Program-made: the position numbers and the translations under genes
Notes under the pieces: generated by a model
Database searches by the model: none
What the model was told of the DNA's origin: nothing
What the model saw: only the letters and a program-made list of their open reading frames with translations
DNA from: Synaphobranchus kaupii
Taxonomy: Eukaryota > Chordata > Actinopteri > Anguilliformes > Synaphobranchidae
Assembly: GCA_029718625.1 (NCBI GenBank)
Contig: CM056380.1
Span: 109,731,021 to 109,795,020 of the forward strand
Direction of reading: 5' to 3'
Length of the DNA: 64,000 nt
Shown: in pieces, positions 56,701 to 64,000 of the stretch
Layout of the letters: each line of letters opens with the position of its first letter
Position numbering within the stretch: position 1 is the stretch's first letter

Positions 56701-56976
56701 GTCCAGGTCGAACTGTCTGAAGATGCCCTGTGAAAGAGAGTCAGGAAGAGGTTTTTACGATGTAGGCACACCTGTAGAGGCTTAACCATGCTCGTTTTCC
56801 TCAGGTACCCAGGTAACCCAGAACAACCCATACAAAACCACTGCTGCTGAATGACCTCCTTTTCAATTCTGGAACAGTGCGATCATGATACCCCGCTAAA
56901 CTAAACTCCACGGGATGTAAGGAGACAATTTGGTTTGTGCCGTTTTAAGTACTGTGTGGAAATTGATTGTTGTACC

Positions 56977-57021
<45 letters not shown>

Positions 57022-60000
57022 TGTTGTACCAGGTCTTTGTTTCCAACCACTCGTCCTCAGGTTATGTATCACTACTGTTCACCCCCCCCTGAGGACAACT
57101 GTGTAACCAGCTGGTTAGAGCAATAAACCAATCTCTGGTGCCTTGTCAGTCCAGTAATAAACCAATCATCTTTTGCCTTGTTAGTCCTCTTCCGTATGTC
57201 ATTAGGTAGGTCCATGTGGAAATGTGATTAACTGGTCAGATAAGATAATATAACTGACCAGAGGGAAGCATTCATTTACGGGGAAGGGATGTGAAACATC
57301 CAGCAGTGTCTGGGTACTTTAGGACGGTAAATAACTGTTTTTTGTCCTCAACTTTAAAATGTAAATGCTAGATTTTTCTTCACAAACACAGTCTGGCAAA
57401 TTCAGCTATCACCAAAATGATTAACTAAAATTAAAAGTAAAAAAAACAACTACCTGCATTTACTTCTAAAAGTTGAGGATAAATGTTGACTGTCTCATTG
57501 TTGTAAATGAATGGTTGTTTTCCTCTTCATTTAAGATGATGACGATGATGTGTCACACTTCCATGGTACCAAACTGAAATCCTTACAAGCGTAAATACCC
57601 CTGAAATTCACTTACCAGCCACTTCCGGATCTTATTCCAAAGAATCTGAAATTCCACCAGGCCAAGACGGGCACTACCATCTTTCTGTGTGTTAGGCGGG
57701 TCAAGGAACGTCAGAGAATGTCAAAATATTTTATACAGGAAAAAAACTAAGCAAGAAAGGAATTATGAACTCCGCTGTTTTACTGGAACTTTCTGGGGGG
57801 GGCACCTTTAAAGGATACGTCCATGAGGTTGACCATGGTTCTGCAGGCCTCCACGCTGAAGCCGTCTGTTTTCAAGTCCTTGTCTGAAAAATCACACACA
57901 GCTGAGTTCAACTAACTCATATTCTGGAAAATTCCAAACAGGAATGTGTTCATGTCAACTGCCCTGCAGTATGAAGGTCAGGGAAAACAGTGTGGATCAG
58001 TCGATGGGGCTAGATTAAGTGGCTAGATTAAGATTAATTTTAGCCGGATATCAGGGGGTTAACACTCTGACTCTTTAAAAAGGTAAAAGGTTCTGTAGGA
58101 TCTCTAATGGCCCAGAGTTTAACATCTCATTGGAACAATGGCACCTTCTACAGCACAGGGCCCTATTTGCTGTCCGGGGTCACTGCATATCTGTTTGGTC
58201 CAGAGGGATCAGTGCCCATACTTATATAGAACATATACGGCATACAATCAAGCTCCTGGGTTTTCAACAGGGCCCCTGGGGGTCCTTGAAGGTACTGTAG
58301 GGGGTCCCTGGCCAGAATTGATATGCAATGACTATAAAAAAAAATATATAACCCTCTTTAACTCATAATGGGGGGTCCCCAGGATGCATTTAATTCTGGG
58401 TGGGGGTTCCCCTGGATGAGAAAAAGTTGAAAACCCCTGATCTAGCACATCGTCAGTTATGCAGGACAAGGACGTCTCTAAGCAGCAGGATAATGCAGAT
58501 AGCAGGCTCGAGGCGGGGCTGCTGTACTTACGTTTGGACACCACTCTGTTGAGGATGGTCCTGAGTTCATGGAGGGAGATCTCCATATCCTGGCACACCG
58601 GAGAATTCAGTTAGAAACTGTGTTGTACTGCATCGCTGCTAGCACGCATAGACGGAGTAGCACGCGCAATGCCCAATGCATGCAGAGGCGCATGGACTCC
58701 ACCGGGTTCCCACTCAAATCACGTTTATATTTTATGCGACTTTTCAGTGACGTTTTATGGAGCCACTCCTGTGGCATAGAAAGAATAGTTTTGGTACAAT
58801 AATGAGGGCTACTTTTTAAGACGCATCAAAACAGTTCAAAGAATTTTGTGGTCTATGAAGACACTCACTTCACTTATTTAATGCATAAAAAGAAGGTCTG
58901 ATACTGTAAGATTGGACAGTGACTGATATGTAGCTCAATTTATTATTATTATTTTTTTCAAATTTTCCTGACTTTTCAATGGCAATGGATGACCTTTCTG
59001 TTTGTCTGTTACTTTTCTATGAGTTTTCAGGATGGAAATATTTCAGAGGCTTTTCAGACCCTGACTCACCTCCCCGGCGAGCTGGGCGAACATGGACTTG
59101 AAGGAGTCTGGGACGTCATCTTCAGTGACTTCCTCCTGCGAGAGAGGAGGTGGCAACGTCACAGACGCACTACGCCACCATTAGGTTTGAAGGCAGTAAA
59201 GCTCTTCCTGCTGTAATGTGCAGGGGCGAGCCAGCTAGCCATCGTTGTGGAGGCAGAATAATGAGGACCGGTGCAGGGAATTGTGGGAAAACTCACTTCT
59301 ATGTTTAGTTTTGATTCTAACTCATGCATAGATTACTACAGGTACAGCCACATACACATTCTGGATGCTACTAAGCTGTGACATTAACACCAGCCACCAG
59401 CCAAAAGTTTGATTGTGGCGAGTAAGATCTGCTACTCTAGCAGCCACTTTGGCAGGTAATTAACCAGGTAGTGCTACATTGTAAAAGGTAATGTGGCTGG
59501 AAAAATGTTGAAAATGGCTGGTGATTTTTAGAATCCACAAGCCACTCTGGCCAGTGGGTGATAAGTTAATTTCATACCCTGTTAATGAATCAGTTAATTC
59601 ATATGCGACCAACCCCTACATAGTCCATTAACACCTGCCCCCTACCCTTGCTGGCAAGCGCCCTAACACCTAACATCACCATCTCATTTAAAGTGACAGT
59701 ACGCCCGAAAGGTGGATTGTGAAATTGTCATTGTTCAGATGTTCTGATAACTCACCTCATCTTCCAGGTCAGCTGAAATTTCATCATCCAACTCCCTGTG
59801 GAAAAGAATAGGTCACTTTCAAACTTCACTTTCATGTCATACTTATTTAGTCATTGATAGCGGCTCATGTTTAACAGATTTAGGTTTTAATACTTCATGT
59901 GTGCATATATTTTCGTTTTTTTACATTTTATCCCTTTTCTTGGGGGTGGGTATTTAGGTGGGATCTTGATTATCATTAATGTTTAAAGGGTGAAAATGAA

Positions 60001-63000
60001 AAAACAGAATTTTAGCTAATTTTAAAAAAAAAGTTATATCTTTAGGGCTTTTTAGCTGTATTGGACAACACAGTGTAGAGAATCAGGAAGAATGGGAGTG
60101 AGAGACATGTGACAAGGGTCCCACGGCCGGATTCGAACCGCTGACGGCGCAGCTCACAGTGAGCGTGTGGACGGCGCTCTTACAGGCTACGCCACTGAAG
60201 CACCCCCACCCAGCAGCTCATTTTTAAAAGAAGAATCCACACGCACACACACACACAAGCGCGTGACTGAGGAAGACTCACTCTGTCTCGGACTGCTTCT
60301 CGGTGAAGACCCTGAGGACGAAGTCGGCCTCCTTGCTGGGCTCGAAGGTGGAGGGGACGATGAGGTACTCTCCCGGAGGGAGGCGCAGGCGGGCGCTCAC
60401 CTCCCGCAGGTTGATGAAGGTCTCGGAGCGCGCGCACGATGAGTTCCTCAGGAAGAAGTCCTTCTTCAGGTGCACGTTCTGGCAGCCCTTGAACTGCGGA
60501 GAGAGAGGGGGGCCTGAGTGCTTAGGGAGGCGGGGCCTGATAGTGTACGGAGGCGGGGCCTGAGAGTCTCGTGGGCGGGGCCTGATAGTGTACGGAGGCG
60601 GGGCCTGAGAATGTAGGGAGGAGGGGCATGAGAGTATAGGGAGGAGGAGCCTGAGAGTATAGGTAGGCGGGGCCTGAGAGTGTAGGGAGGAGGAGCCAAA
60701 TGGGCCACATTGCCCCCCTCCTCAATGTGTGACATGACTCATGAGTCCTTAAAGCCAGGATTACAGTATATAGACTGGAAGATGATATTATGTTTAACAT
60801 AATTTCACGTTTTATACATTCAAGGCTTCCTGGACACTGTATTTGGTGTGTTTGGCTTGTCTTCTATCCAGATGGCATTAACCAACGACTATGCTTTTCT
60901 GCAGCTCGATAGCAATCTCTGTACGGTGTCCTCCGGATGATTCATACCTCGTCTGGAATCTGTAAAAAAAAAAAAAAAAAACATAACAAGAAAAGACTAA
61001 ATAAATGAATCTCAGTACGTTCATCATCACTAATACTTTACTTTCTAATTCTGCTGCCAAGTAGGACTGTGTCTCACGCTCACCCAGCTGCGTCTCACGC
61101 TCACCCAGCTGCGTCTCACGCTCACCCAGCTGCGTCACACGCTCACCCAGCTGCGTCTCACGCTCACCCAGCTGCGTCACACGCTCACCCAGCTGCGTCA
61201 CACGCTCACCCAGCTGCGTCTCACGCTCACCCAGCTGCGTCTCACGCTCACCCAGCTGCGTCACACGCTCACCCAGCTGCGTCACACGCTCACCCAGCTG
61301 CGTCACACGCTCACCCAGCTGCGTCTCACGCTCACCCAGCTGCGTCACACGCTCACCCAGCTGCGTCACACGCTCACCCAGCTGCGTCTCACGCTCACCC
61401 AGCTGCGTCACACGCTCACCCAGCTGCGTCACACGCTCACCCAGCTGCGTCACACGCTCACCCAGCTGCGTCACACGCTCACCTCGTACACGGCGAAGCC
61501 GATGGTGTGCATGTCCTGTCCCTGGCGGCGGTATTTCCGCCGGTCTTTCTGCATGAGCGCCACCAGGAAGCTGCAGGCCACCTCGTCGTCCTCAGGGTCG
61601 TCGTCCTCCTCCAGCAGAGTGACCTTATACTGCGGATTTATCCAGTACGTGTCTGAGGAACAGAGAGAGGGGGTTACCGGCAGGCACATGGGGGAGGGCC
61701 CCAGGGCAGTATACCGCTAACCCTACTCACTGGGGTGGGGCGCAGGGGCCCGATGGCGGTATAACCCTAGCCCTACTCACTGGGGTGGGGCCCCTGGGCC
61801 AGATGGCGGTATAACCCTAGCCCTACTCACTGGGGTGGGGCCCCTGGGCCAGATGGCGGTATAACCCTAGCCCTACTCACTGGGGTGGGGGCCCTGGCCC
61901 AGATGGCGGTATAACCCTAGCCCTACTCACTGGCGTGGTTCCTGCAGCCGCCCGCCGTACTGCCCCTCCTCCACATCCCGTGGAACTTGATGGTGTTCCA
62001 GAAACTCAGGCCGTCGTTGCTCAGCGCGTCCGGGGTCAGGTTGCAGATTTCCAGGCGGGAAAACTGCCTGAGGAATTCCTGAAAGGACATCCTGAGCCGG
62101 GAGAGGGGCGCAACGTCACCCCGTCATGCATAAACCGTTCTTTTTTTAATACACATTTTACATTTCTGTAACACAAAAGATGCCCAATTGTTAACAAGGG
62201 GCAGATCAATGGAGGGTAAACATTCAAAAGAAAGAAACTCTCTCTGTGATCCTTCATTTATGTGCAGCACTGTGTGTCTGTTTGGGTTTATTTACTTTAG
62301 TTGTTAACCTGTTTGCCATAAAGGCTGAAAGTCTGTGTGCCGCAGATCGATTCCTTTAGCTCAGTTTACCGGCCTGGTTCTGAGAAGCACAGAATCGGCG
62401 TGTTATATGACGGATGCACGGTGTTCTCCTTCCTGATCATACAGCGTTCTTTCTTTTGAATGTAAGGAGCGCAGAAGGTCTTTCTTTTTAACATGTCCTC
62501 CTTATTCTCCAAATTCAGAGTGTAGTAACCCACACAAGCACACGCTCGCCTCTGAAACAGAACGGTCAGAGGGTAGTAACCCACACAAGCACACGCTCGC
62601 CTCTGAAACAGAACGGTCAGAGTGTAGTAACCCACACAAGCACACGCTTGCCTCTGAAACAGAACGGTCAGAGTGTAGTAACCCACACAAGCACACGCTC
62701 GCCTCTGAAACAGGACATCAGCCGCTGCTCTCTTTCACTCCGCGGTCCGCACTAATGATCAATACGTGGGCTTTGGGAAGTTAGCAGAAAAGCGTCCGGA
62801 CGCAGACTCACCAAAACTCCCCGTCCTCCATCTGTAAATGCAGGTCCTCCCTGTCGGCCGGATCGATTTCATCCCACTCAGGAGCACTGCAGAAAGACAG
62901 AAGCATCAGCGCCATCACACCAAACAGGCTGGAACTTCAGCTAAGGACACAACACTCAACGCTAAACTGCACACTGCAACTGCAGCAACTCACCACGACA

Positions 63001-63619
63001 ACTGCACACTACAACTCACCACTACAACTGCACACTACAACTCACCACTACAACTGAACACTAAAACTCACCACTACAACTGCACACCAACTCAACACTA
63101 AACTGAACACTACAACTGAACACTGCAACTGCAACTGCAGCAACTCACCACTACAACTGCACACTACAACTCACCACTACAACTGCACACTACAACTGAA
63201 CACTAAACTGAACACTACAACTGAACACTGCAACTGCACACTAAAACTCACCACTACAACTACACACCACAACTGAACACTAAAACCCACCACTAAAACT
63301 GCACAAAATGCATGAGTGAAAATTCAGAAAAGAACAGGATTCCTCCATCTGGAATCACAATAAGGAAGCACATTTCAACAGGATGGGTTTAAAAAAGAAG
63401 CTCTGGCACAGTACTGCAGATCAGGGGTGGGGTTAAGTCCATTGCTTTAATGTCCAGAATTGAAAAGGTGCTGAAAATGGCAGGGAAATCTCAGCGGTGA
63501 TTACAGGGGGATGGATTTTGGGGTGATGCTCACTTATCACTCCAGGCCCCGGTCCACTCCACCTGACCCCAGGGGTTCCTGATGCGGATCAGTCTCTCCA
63601 TGTCACCCCGAAAATCCAC
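53585..63619 (-). CDS. capn11: Classical calpain, C-terminal 430 residues (15 exons; 5' part lies beyond the right edge)
   Basis: Calcium-dependent cytosolic cysteine protease that cleaves cytoskeletal and signalling proteins, usually as a heterodimer with the small subunit CAPNS1. Fifteen minus-strand exons with GT-AG borders splice into 1293 nt (430 residues plus TGA) with no frame break. Residues 1-28 hold the catalytic Asn in [16 protein letters not shown]. About 40-240 form the C2-like beta-sandwich, with [18 protein letters not shown], the [12 protein letters not shown] motif and the acidic loop [10 protein letters not shown]. About 265-430 are the penta-EF-hand domain: [44 protein letters not shown] and the dimerising fifth hand, ending WLYMTMCG. 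Exon sizes (86, 75, 161, 170, 12, 212, 40, 66, 58, 65, 69, 79, 114, 59, 27) follow the vertebrate classical calpain pattern. The exons for the catalytic Cys and His are outside. The symbol rests on linkage to mrpl14/tmem63b (CAPN11 in mammals); capn1 or another classical paralogue is possible. Confidence 0.93.
53620..53785. repeat. (GA)n-rich tract
   Basis: AGAGAGAGAG runs with GACACAGAG interruptions, immediately upstream (minus strand) of the last calpain exon. On the minus strand it gives a very long polypyrimidine tract before the CACTCAG acceptor. Confidence 0.93.
53823..55155. repeat. 21-bp minisatellite, about 63 copies, in the last calpain intron
   Basis: The unit TGTACTGCCCCCTCAGCTCA (+G) has recurrent single-base variants: CTCAG/CTTAG, TACTG/TACCG/TACCA. 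Unit length is a multiple of 3, so both strands stay open for 230-300 codons; these ORFs are not genes. It occupies most of the 1.6-kb intron before the last coding exon. Confidence 0.96.
55208..55266 (-). CDS. capn11: calpain penultimate exon, EF-hand 5
   Basis: 59-nt exon encoding [19 protein letters not shown]. The loop [12 protein letters not shown] lacks canonical Ca ligands at positions 3 and 5. This is expected of the fifth PEF hand, which dimerises instead of binding calcium. Confidence 0.94.
55587..55775 (-). repeat. V-SINE, minus orientation, in a calpain intron
   Basis: TTACATTACATTACTGGCAT starts the reversed tail; GTACCTTGCTCAAGGGTACA and ACTACACTGCCGCC mark the body and head. 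It has several small deletions relative to the 31.6-kb copy. Confidence 0.8.
55876..55989 (-). CDS. capn11: calpain exon, EF-hand 4
   Basis: 114-nt exon encoding [37 protein letters not shown]. The acceptor is GCTTTCTAG and the donor gtacgt. Confidence 0.95.
56183..56377. mobile_element. hAT-like MITE, 195 bp, perfect target duplication
   Basis: The ends are CAGAGGTGGAAAGTCCAGG and the near reverse complement CCTGGACTTTCCACCTCTG, with a further matched stretch around AAAGTAAAAGTCCT / AGGACTTTTACTTT. The 8-bp duplication CACTTTAG is exact at 56175-56182 and 56378-56385. It lies in a calpain intron. Confidence 0.9.
56649..56727 (-). CDS. capn11: calpain exon, EF-hand 3
   Basis: 79-nt exon encoding [20 protein letters not shown] and LAVEAA, a canonical EF loop [12 protein letters not shown]. 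The acceptor is CTTTCACAG and the donor gtatcc. Confidence 0.95.
56975..57020. repeat. (GT)n microsatellite
   Basis: About 20 GT units in a calpain intron. Confidence 0.95.
57616..57684 (-). CDS. capn11: calpain exon, EF-hand 2
   Basis: 69-nt exon encoding [20 protein letters not shown] and KWL. With the preceding Asp it forms the canonical loop [12 protein letters not shown]. The donor is gtaagt. Confidence 0.95.
57819..57883 (-). CDS. capn11: calpain exon between EF-hands 1 and 2
   Basis: 65-nt exon encoding [20 protein letters not shown] and D. The acceptor is TGATTTTTCAG and the donor gtatcc. Confidence 0.94.
58532..58589 (-). CDS. capn11: calpain exon, EF-hand 1
   Basis: 58-nt exon encoding [19 protein letters not shown]; the first EF-hand (GEDMEIS...EL) spans its boundary with the preceding exon. 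The donor is gtaagt. Confidence 0.95.
59070..59135 (-). CDS. capn11: calpain exon, PEF domain start
   Basis: 66-nt phase-0 exon encoding [20 protein letters not shown] and GE. The donor is gtgagtc. Typical start of the calpain penta-EF-hand domain. Confidence 0.95.
59375..59580. repeat. Dispersed repeat family, copy 3 (calpain intron)
   Basis: Same family as 28.2 and 28.7 kb: TTAACACCAGCCACCAGCC at the left, AATGGCTGGTGATTTTTAGA in the middle, GCCAGTGGGTGATAAGTTAA at the right. Confidence 0.8.
59756..59795 (-). CDS. capn11: calpain exon, linker
   Basis: 40-nt exon encoding [13 protein letters not shown], the acidic linker between the C2-like and penta-EF-hand domains. The acceptor is TTTTCCACAG and the donor gtgagtt. 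Confidence 0.93.
60085..60215 (-). repeat. tRNA-derived SINE-like head, minus orientation
   Basis: On the minus strand GTGCTTCAGTGGCGTAGCCT is followed by the B box CGGTTCGAATCCGGCCGTGG. It lacks a foldable full cloverleaf and CCA context, so it is a SINE remnant, not a tRNA gene. Confidence 0.55.
60282..60493 (-). CDS. capn11: calpain exon, C2-like domain end
   Basis: 212-nt exon encoding [20 protein letters not shown] ... [20 protein letters not shown] and [16 protein letters not shown]. The acceptor is CTCTCCGCAG and the donor gtgagtc. The donor side carries a split Glu codon. Confidence 0.96.
60515..60705. repeat. About 27-bp GC-box-like tandem array, calpain intron
   Basis: About seven imperfect units of the form GGCGGGGCCTGAGAGTGTAG + GGA. 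Each of several units holds a GGGCGGGGC/GGCGGGGCC Sp1-like box. Confidence 0.85.
60948..60959 (-). CDS. capn11: calpain 12-nt microexon
   Basis: ATTCCAGACGAG (IPDE) lies between TTTTTTACAG and gtatga. A 12-nt exon at this position is conserved in vertebrate classical calpains, and it joins VYE to FKGC in frame. Confidence 0.93.
61076..61482. repeat. 21-bp minisatellite, about 19 copies, starting at a calpain 5' splice site
   Basis: Plus-strand unit ACGCTCACCCAGCTGCGTC(T/A)C. On the minus strand each unit begins GTGAGCGTGTGACGCAGCTG, identical to the first bases of the intron after exon 61483-61652. Variants alternate TCTC/TCAC in a non-random run pattern. Confidence 0.96.
61483..61652 (-). 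CDS. capn11: calpain exon, C2-like domain with acidic loop
   Basis: 170-nt exon encoding [38 protein letters not shown] and [13 protein letters not shown]. The acidic loop is involved in phospholipid and calcium regulation. The donor GAG|gtgagcgtg is immediately followed by a 21-bp array that repeats it. Confidence 0.96.
61700..61930. repeat. 50-bp minisatellite, 4-5 copies, starting at a calpain 5' splice site
   Basis: Plus-strand units begin CCCTACTCACTGGGGTGGGG and contain AGATGGCGGTATAACCCTAG. On the minus strand each holds CCA|GTGAGTAGGG, the same string as the real donor of exon 61931-62091. Confidence 0.95.
61931..62091 (-). CDS. capn11: calpain exon, start of C2-like domain
   Basis: 161-nt exon encoding [20 protein letters not shown] ... 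[14 protein letters not shown]. The donor is CCA|gtgagtaggg; the same donor string recurs in every unit of the 50-bp tandem array that fills the start of the following intron. Confidence 0.96.
62515..62712. repeat. 51-bp tandem array, four copies, calpain intron
   Basis: Units run GTAGTAACCCACACAAGCAC, ACGCTCGCCTCTGAAACAGA, ACGGTCAGAGT. The copies are nearly identical. Confidence 0.93.
62812..62886 (-). CDS. capn11: calpain exon, PC2 / linker
   Basis: 75-nt exon encoding [20 protein letters not shown] and then DGEF, with a split Trp codon at its 3' end. The donor is gtgagtctg. It matches the calpain EW...MEDGEFWMSF region. Confidence 0.95.
62955..63300. repeat. Degenerate (CACTACAACTGCA)-type tandem array, calpain intron
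   Basis: Mixture of ACTCACCACTACAACTGCAC, ACTGAACACTACAACTGAAC and similar units of about 12-30 bp. Strong A/C strand bias. Confidence 0.85.
63534..63619 (-). CDS. capn11: calpain exon, end of protease core with catalytic Asn
   Basis: 86-nt exon: acceptor GGTAACAG, donor gtgagc. It encodes [20 protein letters not shown] and then EWTGAWSD. The Asn of RNPWG is the third residue of the calpain catalytic triad. Confidence 0.95.
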
Positions 63620-63649
63620 CTGTTACCATGAGCAGGGTTAATCATACAC

Positions 63650-63695
63650 GTATACACATACGGGCACATACACATCACACACACAGGTACAGATA

Positions 63696-63737
<42 letters not shown>

Positions 63738-63818
63738 GATACACACACACACACACACATACGGGCACATACACATCACACACAGGTACAGATACACACA
63801 CACACACCCACACAGACA

Positions 63819-63879
<61 letters not shown>

Positions 63880-63911
63880 GGGCACATACACATCACACAC
63901 AGGTACAGATA

Positions 63912-63959
<48 letters not shown>

Positions 63960-64000
63960 TACAGACACACACACACATACACATCACACACACATCACAC
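63650..64000. repeat. (CA)n-rich compound array at the right edge
   Basis: Long CA tracts are separated by a recurring block GGGCACATACACATCACACA + CAGGTACAGATAC (about three copies). It lies in the calpain intron upstream of exon 63534-63619. Confidence 0.95.

Noticed and set aside
60110..60200. tRNA gene on the minus strand
   Set aside because: The B box is good but the arms do not pair; interpreted as a SINE head.
60167..60563. Plus-strand ORFs of 86-91 codons
   Set aside because: Antisense shadows of the 212-nt calpain exon.
60878..61656. 198-codon minus and 195-codon plus repeat ORFs
   Set aside because: Translation of the 21-bp minisatellite; the minus ORF is out of frame with the flanking calpain exon.
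62515..62712. CRISPR-like array
   Set aside because: Contiguous 51-bp tandem copies with no variable spacers, in a gene intron.
1..64000. A novel multi-gene defence, biosynthetic or mobile system
   Set aside because: The window is ordinary vertebrate gene and repeat sequence; no co-oriented unknown gene cluster is present.

Overview
The window is vertebrate nuclear DNA, almost certainly from a teleost fish. It contains spliced genes with GT-AG introns, three clear V-SINE copies of the teleost type, Tc1/mariner, hAT-like and TTAA-target elements, LINE reverse transcriptases, and abundant (CA)n, (GA)n and poly-G/poly-C tracts. I see no prokaryotic operon, phage or CRISPR locus. Species cannot be fixed from this sequence.

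Three protein genes are recognisable. (1) The N-terminal part of tmem63b (OSCA/TMEM63 mechanosensitive cation channel) lies on the minus strand, with coding exons at 15047-14880, 11497-11418 and 2883-2793; the rest lies beyond the left edge. (2) mrpl14 (mitochondrial large-subunit ribosomal protein uL14m) lies on the plus strand. Its two coding exons (43546-43616, 43887-44253) give a complete 145-residue protein. (3) The last 15 coding exons of a classical calpain (capn11/capn1 type) lie on the minus strand (63619 down to the stop at 53585). They splice into one uninterrupted 430-residue C-terminal part: the end of the protease core with the catalytic Asn, the C2-like domain with its acidic loop, and the penta-EF-hand domain. 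tmem63b and mrpl14 are head to head; mrpl14 and the calpain are tail to tail.

Layout: 1-15 kb is tmem63b coding exons and large introns, with a tandem array, a Sleeping Beauty-like inverted repeat, and a full-length Tc1 element at 6977-8503 with a twice-frameshifted transposase. 15-40 kb has no recognised coding exon. It is probably the tmem63b 5' intron or upstream DNA, holding LINE fragments, 76-bp and 36-bp tandem arrays, microsatellites and SINEs. 40-44.3 kb is the divergent region plus mrpl14, with a 743-bp hAT-like foldback and a TTAA-flanked element. 44.7-49.8 kb is a repeat nest: a MITE split by a LINE, a 636-bp TTAA foldback, and an unsplit second MITE. The LINE contains a 500-N assembly gap whose flanks join in frame. 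49.7-53.5 kb is mostly unique, with two unassigned minus-strand ORFs. 53.6-64 kb is the calpain, whose introns are unusually rich in minisatellites.

The most notable observation is that two neighbouring calpain introns carry tandem arrays whose repeat unit starts at the first intron base. The authentic 5' splice site is thereby reiterated about 19 and 4-5 times directly downstream of the real one. A third donor, in tmem63b, has a single duplicate about 70 bp away. I do not see an unknown multi-gene system here; what is unusual is repeat and gene architecture.
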